Source: Sphingobium sp. (GTDB lineage Bacteria > Pseudomonadota > Alphaproteobacteria > Sphingomonadales > Sphingomonadaceae). From it: DNA of 64,000 nt. The position numbers were made by a program, and so were the translations under genes. Where the stretch lies: contig SPEL01000006.1 of the NCBI GenBank assembly GCA_009360885.1, positions 70,303-134,302 of the forward strand. Reading direction: 5' to 3'. The notes under the pieces are model-generated. The model worked only from the letters and a program-made list of their open reading frames with translations, did not search any database and was not told where the DNA came from. Shown here in pieces: positions 9,498 to 17,721 of this stretch. The first letter of the stretch is position 1; every line of letters begins with the position of its first letter.

Positions 9498-9556
9498 GGG
9501 CAATGATAAAACCGATACGAGGCCTCAGTTGATGCTTCTTTATCATTGCCCCTTTT
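9498..9556 (+). terminator. Strong hairpin with T-run between thrS and infC
   Basis: A perfect 13-bp inverted repeat, GGGCAATGATAAA (9498-9510) and its complement (9539-9551), with a 28-base loop and a TTTT run at 9553-9556. It terminates thrS or acts as an attenuator ahead of infC. Confidence 0.75.
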
Positions 9557-9598
9557 CGTGACGACTGAAAGTCGCTAAATACGCGCGAGAGTAATTAC

Positions 9599-9614
9599 AG
9601 GAGAAACCACTATA
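9599..9614 (+). promoter_or_regulatory. infC ribosome-binding site and probable AUA start
   Basis: AGGAGA at 9599-9604 is a strong Shine-Dalgarno sequence. Seven bases later comes ATA (9612-9614), in frame with infC. The first in-frame ATG (9624) is 19 bases away, too far for this site. Confidence 0.65.
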
Positions 9615-10157
9615 CGTCCGCCAATGATGCGCCGCCCAATGGCGCCAATGCCGAAATCAGGCCCTCGTTATAATGAGTTTATCACCGTACCTAAGGTGCG
9701 CGTGATCGACGAAGAGGGAGAGAATCTAGGGGTATTATACACCCGTGAAGCGATTGAGCAGGCCGCCGATGTCGGCCTTGATCTCGTTGAGGTGTCCCCC
9801 AATGCCGACCCGCCAGTCTGCAAATTCCTCGACATTGGCCGGTATAAATATGAGGCCCAGAAAAAGGCCAATGTTGCCCGCAAGACCCAGAGAACGCAGG
9901 AAATCAAAGAGATTAAGATGCGTCCCAATATTGACGATCATGATTATGACGTCAAATTGCGGTCAATTAACAAGTTCATCGGCGAAGGTGACAAGGTGAA
10001 GGTAACACTGCGCTTCCGCGGTCGTGAACTTTCTCACCAGCAACTTGGCATGCAGCTCTTGCAGCGCGTGGCCGAAGAAATAGCCGAAGTCGCCAAGGTA
10101 GAGGCCTACCCCCGCATGGAAGGCCGTCAGATGCTGATGGTGGTGTCACCTAAATAA
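9612..10157 (+). CDS. infC: Translation initiation factor IF-3
   Basis: IF-3 binds the 30S subunit, prevents premature 50S joining and proofreads the start codon. The N-terminal domain (GPRYNEFITVPKVRVIDEEG, then EQAADVGLDLVEVSPNADPP), the lysine-rich linker (YEAQKKANVARKTQ) and the C-terminal domain (KEIKMRPNIDDHDYD, then KVTLRFRGRE) are complete. The start is taken as ATA at 9612 because of the well-placed ribosome-binding site; from there the protein has 181 residues beginning M-R-P-P-M-M-R-R. IF-3 is known in E. coli to use a non-AUG start (AUU) for autoregulation, and an AUA start would serve the same end. A conventional ATG at 9624 gives 177 residues. rpmI and rplT, often next to infC, do not follow. 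Confidence 0.95.
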   Translation: MRPPMMRRPMAPMPKSGPRYNEFITVPKVRVIDEEGENLGVLYTREAIEQAADVGLDLVEVSPNADPPVCKFLDIGRYKYEAQKKANVARKTQRTQEIKEIKMRPNIDDHDYDVKLRSINKFIGEGDKVKVTLRFRGRELSHQQLGMQLLQRVAEEIAEVAKVEAYPRMEGRQMLMVVSPK

Positions 10158-10182
10158 TCCCCTTTACGGGATAATTCCATAG

Positions 10183-10215
10183 AAGCGGGTTGGCCGATGG
10201 TCTGCCCGCTTTTTT
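10183..10215 (+). terminator. infC intrinsic terminator
   Basis: Arms AAGCGGG (10183-10189) and CCCGCTT (10205-10211) with a 15-base loop run into a T6 tract. It lies 26 bp after the infC stop. Confidence 0.85.
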
Positions 10216-10222
10216 GTTCGCT

Positions 10223-10286
10223 CCCCTCACCGCCCCGCCGCACCATCACCATCATCGTCCCCCCTCATCGCCCCGCCGCACCATCA
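10223..10286. repeat. 26-bp direct repeat, two copies
   Basis: A 26-bp unit starting CCCCTCA and ending GCCGCACCATCA occurs at 10223-10248 and 10261-10286 with one mismatch. The copies flank a short CATCAT-rich spacer. It sits between the infC terminator and the dioxygenase gene. It is probably a replication-slippage duplication with no evident role. Confidence 0.6.
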
Positions 10287-10345
10287 TCGCCCTCTTCAAA
10301 AATGCATAGTCATCATGCAATCGCGCCCCCTAGACCAACGGGTCC

Positions 10346-11182
10346 ATGCTTCCTATCTTGATGAGCATGAAACAACCTGTCCTATATATACCGCATGGCG
10401 GTGGCCCCTGCTTTTTCCTAAACCCTGATGGCAGTTGTCCGCCTATGTGGATGGCCATGCGCGATTATCTGGCCGGGATTATCTCCCACCTGCCAGAGCG
10501 CCCACGCGCCATATTGCTGATCTCCGCCCATTGGATAGAGCCGCAATTCACTACATTGGTCAGCGAAAAGCCGGGCCTGCTATTCGATTATTATGGTTTC
10601 CCCGCCCACACTTATGATCTGAGATGGGATGCACCGGGCGCACCCGGCCTTGCCCGCCACGCCAATGAATTGCTGGCACAGGCAGGCTTTGCCACCGCAG
10701 AAGAGAATGAACGGGGCTGGGACCATGGCGTATTCGTACCCATGAAGGTTGCGCTGCCCGATGCAGACATCCCCCTCGCCCAGCTATCACTGGTCGCGCC
10801 AGAAGGCAGGGATTATGATGCAGCCCTTCATATTCGTGCAGGGCAGGCGCTCGCTTCGCTGCGGGACGAAGGCGTGCTGATTATCGGCACAGGGATGAGC
10901 TTTCACAATCTGCGCATTCGCGATGGTTCAGCCGCAGCACATGCAGCGGAATTTGATGCAGCCCTGACGGCTGTTGCAACCGATCCGGATTCCGCCCGGC
11001 GCAATGAAGGGCTGGCCAATTGGACACAGCTTCCTCATGCTCGTATTGCGCATCCTCCGCGCGGTGAAGAGCATCTCATTCCATTGATGATGATCGCAGG
11101 TGCTGCCGGTGATGACCGTGGCGTGCATGATTTTCAGGATGAAGTGATAGGTTGGACGGTTTCCGCCTATCGTTATGGCTAA
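10346..11182 (+). CDS. LigB-type (DODA-like) extradiol dioxygenase family protein
   Basis: A 278-residue protein of the class III ring-cleaving dioxygenase family, which uses non-haem Fe(II) or sometimes zinc; the best known relatives are 4,5-DOPA dioxygenases and E. coli YgiD. Likely metal ligands are the histidine in YIPHGGGP near residue 18, the histidine in ISAHWIEP near 58, and one in WDHGVFVPM near 128, with a further conserved GTGMSFHNL. Three in-frame ATGs (10346, 10361, 10367) compete and none has a clear Shine-Dalgarno, so the first few residues are uncertain. It stands alone, so a catabolic pathway cannot be assigned; a housekeeping YgiD-like role is as likely. Confidence 0.85.
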   Translation: MLPILMSMKQPVLYIPHGGGPCFFLNPDGSCPPMWMAMRDYLAGIISHLPERPRAILLISAHWIEPQFTTLVSEKPGLLFDYYGFPAHTYDLRWDAPGAPGLARHANELLAQAGFATAEENERGWDHGVFVPMKVALPDADIPLAQLSLVAPEGRDYDAALHIRAGQALASLRDEGVLIIGTGMSFHNLRIRDGSAAAHAAEFDAALTAVATDPDSARRNEGLANWTQLPHARIAHPPRGEEHLIPLMMIAGAAGDDRGVHDFQDEVIGWTVSAYRYG

Positions 11183-11239
11183 AGCCGGAATCCTAATGCC
11201 AGTCTATCAGAACAATTTCAGCGCAGATGGTATCATCAC

Positions 11240-11317
11240 CTAGTGCTGTGGATTTGAAACATGCCTCAGTATAACGGCTAGGTTCGGTGCATATTTCAGA
11301 TCCGTAAACCACACTAG
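11240..11317 (+). repeat. Palindromic repeat A, copy 1
   Basis: Bounded by CTAGTG and CACTAG. The left half reads CTGTGGATTTGAAACATGCC and the right half is its imperfect complement. The same element in better-preserved form lies at 34556-34629. Confidence 0.75.
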
Positions 11318-11327
11318 AAGCATTCGG

Positions 11328-11407
11328 CTACTTGTTCCCCTGATGAAGCAGAAGTTCGCTGCGCGCCTGCACAATAATGTGACGAACTTCGGATTCGGGT
11401 CATTAGG
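11328..11407 (-). repeat. Palindromic repeat B, copy 1
   Basis: Inverted copy of the element at 34467-34542. The shared core on the minus strand is TGACCCGAATC.GAAGTTCGTC, with an imperfect complement near 11338-11360. The ends are more eroded than in copy 2. Confidence 0.7.
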
Positions 11408-11456
11408 TCAAGAAGCACAGTTGAGCGCAGATAAATTGCGGTAACACCGAAATCTC

Positions 11457-11496
11457 AGAGCCGTTCAACTGATCTAAAAGGATCGAGAATCGCTCT
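11457..11496. repeat. Short palindrome, AGAGC...GCTCT type
   Basis: Arms AGAGCCGTTC and GAATCGCTCT (8 of 10 complementary) enclose an inner GATC/GATC pair. The layout resembles the AGAGCG-type palindromic repeats common in many alphaproteobacterial genomes; that comparison is from memory. Confidence 0.5.
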
Positions 11497-11519
11497 AAGG
11501 CCATAATTTGCTCGGAAGG

Positions 11520-11545
11520 CTGGCGGGGTATGCTCCGCCAGTTTT
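11520..11545 (+). terminator. Terminator-like hairpin
   Basis: CTGGCGG and CCGCCAG with an 8-base loop, followed by TTTT on the plus strand. No plus-strand gene ends nearby except the dioxygenase 340 bp upstream, so it may belong to a lost gene or an unannotated transcript. Confidence 0.5.
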
Positions 11546-11556
11546 CATATGGGGAC

Positions 11557-11706
11557 TCAGCGGCTGATATAAGCAGGCGGTGCCATATCATTCTGGGCCA
11601 TATTCGCGGCGTGGCCCCCACCAGAAGACAGCATGAACGTCGCCGCTAACCCGATTGCAAACCCAGCCAGAAAGCGCTGAAACCCGCCTGACGACAACCA
11701 TCTCAT
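11557..11706 (-). CDS. Possible small exported or membrane protein
   Basis: A 49-residue reading frame starting MRWLSSGGFQRFLAGFAIGL, with a basic N-terminus, one hydrophobic stretch of about 17 residues and a possible signal-peptidase site after GGGHAA. I recognise no family. There is no clear Shine-Dalgarno sequence and no neighbour in the same orientation within 100 bp. It sits among repeats and may be spurious. Confidence 0.3.
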   Translation of the reverse strand: MRWLSSGGFQRFLAGFAIGLAATFMLSSGGGHAANMAQNDMAPPAYISR

Positions 11707-11807
11707 TTCTACTACTGCTTTCGTTTCAGATAGCCTGCACAATATAATGGCAGCATATCATAATAAGGAGGTCCGCTTATCGGACAAACAATATGACTAA
11801 AATATGA

Positions 11808-11844
11808 ATAAAAGGGCCCTGACGCAATGATCTGCGCCAGAGCC
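11808..11844 (-). terminator. aspC intrinsic terminator
   Basis: On the minus strand a 12-bp stem (GGCTCTGGCGCA against TGCGTCAGGGCC, two imperfect pairs) with a 6-base loop runs into CTTTTATT. It begins 33 bp after the aspC stop. Confidence 0.75.
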
Positions 11845-11877
11845 GCGATAGAAAAGCAATGTAATCAGACGAACTGA

Positions 11878-13092
<1,215 letters not shown>

Positions 13093-13174
13093 TTACGAGC
13101 AAGGTTGTAAATGCGCAGCCCCCTTACTCCAGCCATGCGGGGAGAGCAACCATCTCCACGGCTTTATAATGGTT

Positions 13175-13197
13175 TATTTGCAATTCATTCGCAAATA
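13175..13197. promoter_or_regulatory. TATTTGC-N9-GCAAATA palindrome upstream of aspC
   Basis: Perfect 7-bp arms with a 9-bp centre, located between aspC and pabC, both on the minus strand. It resembles sites at 7334-7353 and 40951-40974, and from memory the TTGC(A/G)AAT-type Fur boxes of alphaproteobacteria. The binding protein is unproven. Confidence 0.45.
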
Positions 13198-13218
13198 CAG
13201 CCTACACGCCCCTCGGTT

Positions 13219-13842
13219 TCAATCGACGAGGTGTGCCGCCGCCATGCCACGCGACGCATTTCCGATGAAAAAGCCCTTTTCCAGATCGAACAACCGCAAA
13301 TCTTCTTCGACTGCTTCCCCGCAGGCAATCAGGCTGGCCCGCAGCACACCGGGCAAAATCCCACGCGACAAGGGAGGTGTAACCAGCCGATCCCCACGTT
13401 CCACAAATATGTTAGAAAAACACCCCTCGGTCAGATAACCGTCCTCATCCACCATCAGCACTTCATAAGTACCGCCCGCCATCATAGCGTCGCGGTAAAT
13501 GCGCCGATCGGTCGTTTTATGATGAAGGCGCCAGTCCGCTGCCTCCGCAGGCCGACGCACAGCCCGCACCTTCACCACAGCCTCCGGCCATGTAACCGCA
13601 TCGCGTAGTTCAATAGCCAGTGCGCCAGCGGAAGAAGCGAGCATCCGTACCCGTGATTTTTCCCGCAAATGAAATGTCGCCGCCTGCAGCTCATTTCGGG
13701 CATTATGCCGATCAAAAGAGAAGCCCAACTGCGTGCAACTATTCTTGAGCCGTTCAAGGTGCAGTTCCAGCAAAGGCATGCCTTCGATCGGGTCAAAGGT
13801 AATGGTCTCTATCAGGTCAACCTTATGCGCCGCCGCGTTCAT
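13219..13842 (-). CDS. pabC: Class IV aminotransferase, probable aminodeoxychorismate lyase
   Basis: A 207-residue fold-type IV PLP protein. Its position, starting 20 bp inside the end of pabB, makes aminodeoxychorismate lyase (releasing pyruvate and p-aminobenzoate for folate synthesis) the likely function. The opening LIETITFDPIEGMPLLELHL is typical of the shorter PabC proteins; the catalytic lysine is probably in LHHKTTDRRIY near residue 106; the YLTEGCFSNIFVE and SRGILPGVLRASL motifs bind the cofactor phosphate. In many sphingomonads the lyase is fused to PabB, whereas here the two are separate frames with an overlap. Confidence 0.85.
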   Translation of the reverse strand: MNAAAHKVDLIETITFDPIEGMPLLELHLERLKNSCTQLGFSFDRHNARNELQAATFHLREKSRVRMLASSAGALAIELRDAVTWPEAVVKVRAVRRPAEAADWRLHHKTTDRRIYRDAMMAGGTYEVLMVDEDGYLTEGCFSNIFVERGDRLVTPPLSRGILPGVLRASLIACGEAVEEDLRLFDLEKGFFIGNASRGMAAAHLVD

Positions 13843-15037
13843 CTCTTGCCCCCTGCCCGCAGGATGACAGAAAAAGGCCTTTATCCAGACATTCCTGCCA
13901 CTCGCTCATCGCCGCCGAGTCCACCACCAAACCGGACCCAAGGCCAATCACGCCCTGCACATCCCCCTTTTTGACAGTAATCGTGCGAATAGCAACATTG
14001 AACAGCGCGTTACCATTTGCCTCTATCACGCCGATGGAGCCGGTATAAGGCCCGCGCGCATAAGGTTCAACCTGATGAATAATCTCCATCGCCCTGATTT
14101 TGGGCGCGCCGGTAATGGAACCACAGGGGAACAGATGGGCCAGCGCATCCACCGCGCTCAGGCCAGCACGAAGCCGCCCCTTCACCGTCGAAACCATCTG
14201 ATGCACCGTGGGATAGCTTTCCACAGTGAACAGGTCCGGCACATGCACGCTACCCGCCTCCGCCACGCGCGAAAGATCATTGCGCAGCAGGTCAACAATC
14301 ATCAGATTTTCGGCGCGTTGCTTGGGGTCTGCACGTAATTCCGCCGCATTCGCCGCATCCTGCGCAGGATCATCACTGCGCAGCGCCGTCCCCTTCATAG
14401 GCCGCGTTGTCAGTTCCTGCCCCTCCAACGCAAAAAACAGCTCTGGCGAAAAACTGAGCAACCAATGATCGCCCGTAAAGGCCAGCGCGCCGTGGCCAGC
14501 CGCCGCATGGGGACGTACCGCCCGGTAATAAGCAACCGGGTCAGGCCCCACTGATACATGGCAGGGGAAGGTAAGGTTCGCCTGATATATATCCCCCGCA
14601 ATGATGGCAGCGCGCACAGCATCAAAAGCCAGTTCATAATCGCTAGCGCTGATACGCGGCACTGCTCCGGCAGGGGCAAGCACATCCCGCCCGGTCTGCT
14701 GCGCCTTTAGCCATGCATCCAGCGTCAGGCCGTCCAGTTCGCGCACTTCATCAAACAAGCCGAACCAGAGCAGAGGCGCGTCCCCTTCCCCGCGCCTGTC
14801 GGGCAAAGAGGCCAGCTTTGGCTCCAGCGCTATGCCTGCCTCATAAGACAGGAACCCCGCTGCATGCAGCCCCCTGCTCTGCGCCGCCTTTATGCGTTCA
14901 AGCGCCGGTGTGACTTCATGAAGCTGCTGCGCGGTGATAACCTCCACCGGGCGCTGATAGAGCTTCGCTGGACCAGCGCCTTGCACACGCGCATCATCAA
15001 GCAGAAGGAAAGGAGAGGAATCAGGCGTCATGCTCAT
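13823..15037 (-). CDS. pabB: Aminodeoxychorismate synthase component I
   Basis: A chorismate-binding enzyme that, with an amidotransferase subunit, makes 4-amino-4-deoxychorismate for folate. It has 404 residues. Family marks are SFSPELFFALEGQELTTRP near residue 210, KQRAENLMIVDLLRNDL near 260, and the FPCGSITGAPKIRAMEII segment near 310. No glutamine amidotransferase (pabA) is present in the window. The start may be either of two ATGs two codons apart (15037 or 15031). It forms a two-gene unit with pabC. Confidence 0.9.
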   Translation of the reverse strand: MSMTPDSSPFLLLDDARVQGAGPAKLYQRPVEVITAQQLHEVTPALERIKAAQSRGLHAAGFLSYEAGIALEPKLASLPDRRGEGDAPLLWFGLFDEVRELDGLTLDAWLKAQQTGRDVLAPAGAVPRISASDYELAFDAVRAAIIAGDIYQANLTFPCHVSVGPDPVAYYRAVRPHAAAGHGALAFTGDHWLLSFSPELFFALEGQELTTRPMKGTALRSDDPAQDAANAAELRADPKQRAENLMIVDLLRNDLSRVAEAGSVHVPDLFTVESYPTVHQMVSTVKGRLRAGLSAVDALAHLFPCGSITGAPKIRAMEIIHQVEPYARGPYTGSIGVIEANGNALFNVAIRTITVKKGDVQGVIGLGSGLVVDSAAMSEWQECLDKGLFLSSCGQGARDERGGA

Positions 15038-15238
15038 GGCCTGCCCTATTGCCGCAAGCCACCCCCGGTGCCAATTCTTATATTCGGTCTTTTGCCAGCT
15101 TTTGCCCTATTTGTAATATGGGATGCTGTTGGGTGGCTGGACTATTTGCCCACCTTAGTCGGCTATGAAACGCATTGCATACCGCCCCACGGCCCCTTAA
15201 CCCATTCGGGAAAAAGAAAAAGCAGGAGGATGATAAGG

Positions 15239-15634
15239 ATGAGAGAACCACAGGAACAGGCCGTTCGCCCGCTGCGCCCCGCGCTGATGCTGGGGCTATG
15301 CGGCAAATGCCCGGCCTGCGGTGAAGGGCGGATATTCGCTCGCTTCCTGAAGTCAGCCGATCATTGTCAAAATTGCGGCCAGAAATTCACGGGGCATCAG
15401 GCGGACGATCTTCCTGCCTATATCGTCATATTGCTGGTCGGGCATATATTGGTGGCGCTGATGATAGAGATCAACCACATCTTCAACGTGCCATTACACT
15501 GGCAAATCATCATCTGGCCCTTAGCCGCTACGGTCATCGCTGTGGCGCTAATCCAACCGGTAAAGGGCGCGGTTATTGCCCTGCAATGGGCGCGGCGTAT
15601 GCATGGTTTTGCACAAGAGAAAGCAGCAGAATAG
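15239..15634 (+). CDS. DUF983 family membrane protein
   Basis: A 131-residue protein of the DUF983 family, function unknown. The N-terminal half carries a zinc-ribbon-like set (CGKCPACGEG near residue 22, then CQNCG near 46). The C-terminal half has two membrane segments (AYIVILLVGHILVALMI and IIIWPLAATVIAVALI). AGGAGG at 15224-15229 lies 9 bp before the ATG at 15239 but abuts another ATG at 15230, so 15239 is the better start. The gene is divergent from pabB. Confidence 0.85.
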   Translation: MREPQEQAVRPLRPALMLGLCGKCPACGEGRIFARFLKSADHCQNCGQKFTGHQADDLPAYIVILLVGHILVALMIEINHIFNVPLHWQIIIWPLAATVIAVALIQPVKGAVIALQWARRMHGFAQEKAAE

Positions 15635-15816
15635 TAGATAGGGTCATAGAGATTGGCACTGACCCTGCCCCGGTGGCAATGGGAGAGCGGGAACAACCGG
15701 TATTAAGTGGGATTGTCCGGTCCACCCACCTTAACAATAGCGTATGCGATCGAACTCTAGATGTTTGGTCCCGGCATTTGATGGTGCATTAATCAGTCAG
15801 GAATGGAAGGCTTCGC

Positions 15817-15909
15817 TATGGACAGATTTTACATAGGAGCGCCCACACGACAGAGGCGGTCCGAAAGCAGCGTAGCTTTTCGGCACATATGTCAAAGCCA
15901 TTTCGTTGA
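15817..15909 (+). pseudogene. N-terminal remnant of an IS481-like transposase
   Basis: From 15820 the frame reads GQILHRSAHTTEAVRK, very close to the opening of IS481-family transposases as I remember it (GQVLHGSATTTEAVRR). The expected ATG immediately before is one base out of frame, and the frame stops after 29 codons. Only the very start of the gene survives. The family assignment is from memory. Confidence 0.45.
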
Positions 15910-15974
15910 AGCCATGATTAAAGCGGGTGTTTGACGCTCGCCCGCGTAGACTATCTCTCCCCTTATACCGATAC

Positions 15975-16004
15975 CATCCTCTGACATGGTCATGCCAGAG
16001 GATG
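15975..16004 (-). terminator. Hairpin after the M20 hydrolase cluster
   Basis: CATCCTCTGACATG and CATGCCAGAGGATG pair over 13 of 14 positions with almost no loop. It follows the last gene of the minus-strand cluster by about 26 bp. There is no T-run, so termination is uncertain. Confidence 0.45.
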
Positions 16005-16029
16005 GATGGCGACGCCGTCCGGGCGTTAT

Positions 16030-17637
16030 TTATTTATCAGCTTTGCCAGCGGCCTTATAATCAATACCCAACTGCTCAAGATAGCTGTCATATTTCGATG
16101 GATCATAATAATATTTCTCCATCGCCGGACGCATTTCCTTCATCAAATTAGCATTTCGTTCGATGGTCGGCATATCTTCGGCAGAAATAAGCGGATCATA
16201 TTTCTGTTCTTTCAACTGCACATTGTTGAAATAGGCCTTGGCGTCGCTGACCAACTTTGGTGTGGTGACAATGTCCAGCACTGTCATTGCCAATGCCTTG
16301 GCACCGGTCACAACGCCTTTATGCGCAATCGGTGTTGCCATTGCCATGGCAGAGGTAACATGATGGCCAATCGCATTGGGAACGTTCGCCGGATAGAACA
16401 GAGTGACCGTTGGAACAGTCCACATGACGTCACCAATATCATCAGATGCGCCGATATTGGCCCCTGCCCGGCTTTCCGGTGTAGAGATTGGAGGGACGAC
16501 TGTTGCAAGGGGCTGTACCTTCAGGCCATTATTCACTTGAACCGCGTGGGCAAAAGCCTGATCTTCTGCCGACCATTTGGGCATCCCAACGACCTTAACA
16601 TTGGCATAAAGTGCCTCTGCCAAAGGTTTGTTGCCATAATTAGGGGCGGCATAGCCTAGAATTTTACGCGTAACGGTGGTGCCTGTCGCCTGTGCGGCGG
16701 CTTCGGCAATTTCATTCCCGGTTTCATACAGGTTACGAAGCGAAGCGAAGTTTTTCTCACGGAAATAATACCAGTTAGTGGCTGTTCCCGGCACAACATT
16801 GGGCTGGCCGCCTCCATTGGAAATGACATTGTGGGATCTTTGCGTCAGGGGAAGATGTTCCCGACGATAATTCCACGCCACATCCATCAGTTCAACTGCG
16901 TCCAGCGCGCTGCGGCCATCCCATGGCATGGCGGCGCTATGGGCGGTTTTACCCTTAAACGTATATTCGACCGACACCATCCCGTTCAGCCCGACATCGC
17001 CATAAGCCACACCGAAACTATTGCTGACATGGGTGAAGATACTAACATCCACATCTTTGAACATCCCGGCCCGCACATAATAGGCCTTGGTCGCCAGCAA
17101 TTCTTCGGCCACTCCGGGCCAGACCATCAACTGACCGGACAGCCTATGTTTCTCCATCACTTGCTTGGTGGCAATGGCAGACGCCACCACCAGCGGCATC
17201 CCGGAATTATGGCCTTCACCATGACCGGGGGCGCCTTCCACCAACGCTTTGGGTGTTGTCACGCCGGGCACTTGCGATACGCCGGGTAGGTTATCAATAT
17301 CACTGCCCAGAGCGATTTTAGGCCCGCCTTTTCCCCATGTCGCCGTAAAAGCAGTTGGGATACCGGCAACACCGCGTGTTACGGTAAAGCCTTCTTTTTC
17401 TAATATACCAATCAGATATTCGCTGGTTTTGATTTCCTGAAAGCCCGGTTCAGCATAGCTGAATATCTGATCGACCATCACCTGTATCTGTTTTGCCTGT
17501 GCATCAATCGCAGCTTCAACCTCTTTCTTGAGAGCTGGACTGGCAGAGGCATGAGCCGCTGGAACGGGGGCTGCAATAGTGGTGCTGATGGCGGCTAACA
17601 AGGCAAGTGCGGTACAACCCGAAGGAAAAAAACGCAT
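16030..17637 (-). CDS. Secreted AbgB-like M20 amidohydrolase (second copy)
   Basis: A 535-residue M20-family metallohydrolase related to the B subunit of p-aminobenzoyl-glutamate hydrolase. Such enzymes cleave amide bonds of N-acyl or aroyl amino acids with two metal ions. An N-terminal signal peptide (MRFFPSGCTALALLAAIS, probable cleavage after AHA) points to export. Metal-site marks are PGHGEGHNSGMP near residue 130, PGVAEELLATKAYY near 165, and HSAAMPWDGRSALDAVE in the dimerisation-lid region. I start at 17637 because GGAG lies 7 bp before it; an upstream ATG adds 11 residues. It closely resembles the gene 84 bp upstream along its whole length, so the two arose by tandem duplication. The true substrate is unknown. 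Confidence 0.88.
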   Translation of the reverse strand: MRFFPSGCTALALLAAISTTIAAPVPAAHASASPALKKEVEAAIDAQAKQIQVMVDQIFSYAEPGFQEIKTSEYLIGILEKEGFTVTRGVAGIPTAFTATWGKGGPKIALGSDIDNLPGVSQVPGVTTPKALVEGAPGHGEGHNSGMPLVVASAIATKQVMEKHRLSGQLMVWPGVAEELLATKAYYVRAGMFKDVDVSIFTHVSNSFGVAYGDVGLNGMVSVEYTFKGKTAHSAAMPWDGRSALDAVELMDVAWNYRREHLPLTQRSHNVISNGGGQPNVVPGTATNWYYFREKNFASLRNLYETGNEIAEAAAQATGTTVTRKILGYAAPNYGNKPLAEALYANVKVVGMPKWSAEDQAFAHAVQVNNGLKVQPLATVVPPISTPESRAGANIGASDDIGDVMWTVPTVTLFYPANVPNAIGHHVTSAMAMATPIAHKGVVTGAKALAMTVLDIVTTPKLVSDAKAYFNNVQLKEQKYDPLISAEDMPTIERNANLMKEMRPAMEKYYYDPSKYDSYLEQLGIDYKAAGKADK

Positions 17638-17721
17638 GAGAAAGCTCCGGTGATTTAATAGCATATCCACTGGAAACCGGGACCCGCCTGTATATGGGGC
17701 GGGTCCGGGCAGGGGTGAACT

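Larger units (their letters stand above)
11183..11877. other. Gene-poor, repeat-rich intergenic segment
   Basis: About 700 bp without a confident gene. It contains repeat A1 (11240-11317), repeat B1 (11328-11407), a shorter palindrome (11457-11496), a terminator-like hairpin (11520-11545), one doubtful small reading frame (11557-11706, minus) and the aspC terminator (11808-11844). It looks like an accumulation site for palindromic elements. Confidence 0.8.
15635..16029. other. Intergenic segment with transposase debris
   Basis: About 395 bp between two convergent genes. It holds an IS481-like transposase fragment (15817-15909) and a 14-bp-arm hairpin (15975-16004). Otherwise I see nothing. 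Confidence 0.7.

Noticed and set aside
10223-10286. Regulatory role for the 26-bp direct repeat
   Set aside because: It lies just after a terminator in low-complexity CATCAT sequence; slippage is the simpler explanation.
11403-11621. 72-codon minus-strand frame
   Set aside because: It spans repeat B1, another palindrome and a hairpin, so it is repeat sequence rather than a gene.
14864-15238. Long in-frame upstream extension of the DUF983 gene
   Set aside because: It runs antisense through pabB, lacks family similarity, and a strong AGGAGG marks the start at 15239.
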